NCBI GenBank assembly: GCA_037190665.1
Contig: JBBCJT010000037.1
Location: forward strand, 1 to 14,356
Direction of reading: 5' to 3'
Length of the DNA stretch: 14,356 bases
Source: JBBCJT01 sp037190665
GTDB taxonomy: Bacteria > Pseudomonadota > Alphaproteobacteria > Acetobacterales > Acetobacteraceae
In this document: one piece after another, positions 14,349 to 14,356 of the stretch
How positions within the stretch are numbered: the first letter of the stretch is position 1
How the letters are laid out: every line of letters starts with the position of its first letter
Made by a program: the position numbers and the translations under genes
Notes under the pieces: model-generated
The model's database searches: none
The model's input: only the letters and a program-made list of their open reading frames with translations
What the model was told of the DNA's origin: nothing

Positions 14349-14356
14349 CGGGCGGC

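Overview
The window is very GC-rich chromosomal DNA from a Gram-negative bacterium, most likely an alphaproteobacterium. Acetobacteraceae (Roseomonas-like) is my best guess. It rests on the GC-rich codon use, twin-arginine-like leader, AsmA, DjlA and OPLAH-type genes, and GC-rich hairpin repeats. No rRNA, tRNA, CRISPR array, transposase or integrase is visible.

Left part (1-3368, mostly minus strand): an ABC importer of the nitrate/sulfonate/thiamine-precursor (NMT1/THI5) type. Substrate-binding protein (2370-3368) and ATPase (1588-2349) are adjacent. The permease (1-437, running off the left edge) is about 1.15 kb further on, behind a small membrane protein (949-1410, minus) and a GFA-family zinc enzyme on the opposite strand (506-904). 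The cassette therefore looks interrupted.

Middle (3473-4962, plus strand): a tight two-gene operon, dgoK-dgoA, for the last two steps of De Ley-Doudoroff galactonate catabolism (KDGal to KDPGal to pyruvate plus glyceraldehyde 3-phosphate). It is divergent from the binding-protein gene. No dehydratase, regulator or sugar-acid permease of that pathway lies in the window.

5130-5657 (minus): a 175-residue orphan with a long Gly/Ala-rich hydrophobic core. Its base composition is clearly lower in GC than everything around it, followed by about 360 bases without a convincing gene. This is the best candidate for recently acquired, undescribed biology.

6016-7756 (minus): a zinc-dependent N-acetylmuramoyl-L-alanine amidase with a peptidoglycan-binding tail, preceded by a DjlA-like TerB/J-domain protein. 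Three alternating copies of a REP-like palindrome sit between them. A 15-bp perfect hairpin lies in the divergent spacer on the other side.

7915-14348 (plus): a full-length ATP-dependent 5-oxoprolinase (HyuA and HyuB fused in one chain), overlapping by four bases with an AsmA-family envelope protein that ends just before the right edge. The amidase, DjlA-like and AsmA genes give the right half an envelope flavour; 5-oxoprolinase returns pyroglutamate to glutamate. Most of the window is ordinary accessory metabolism. The odd items are the orphan gene, the split transporter and the hairpin repeats.
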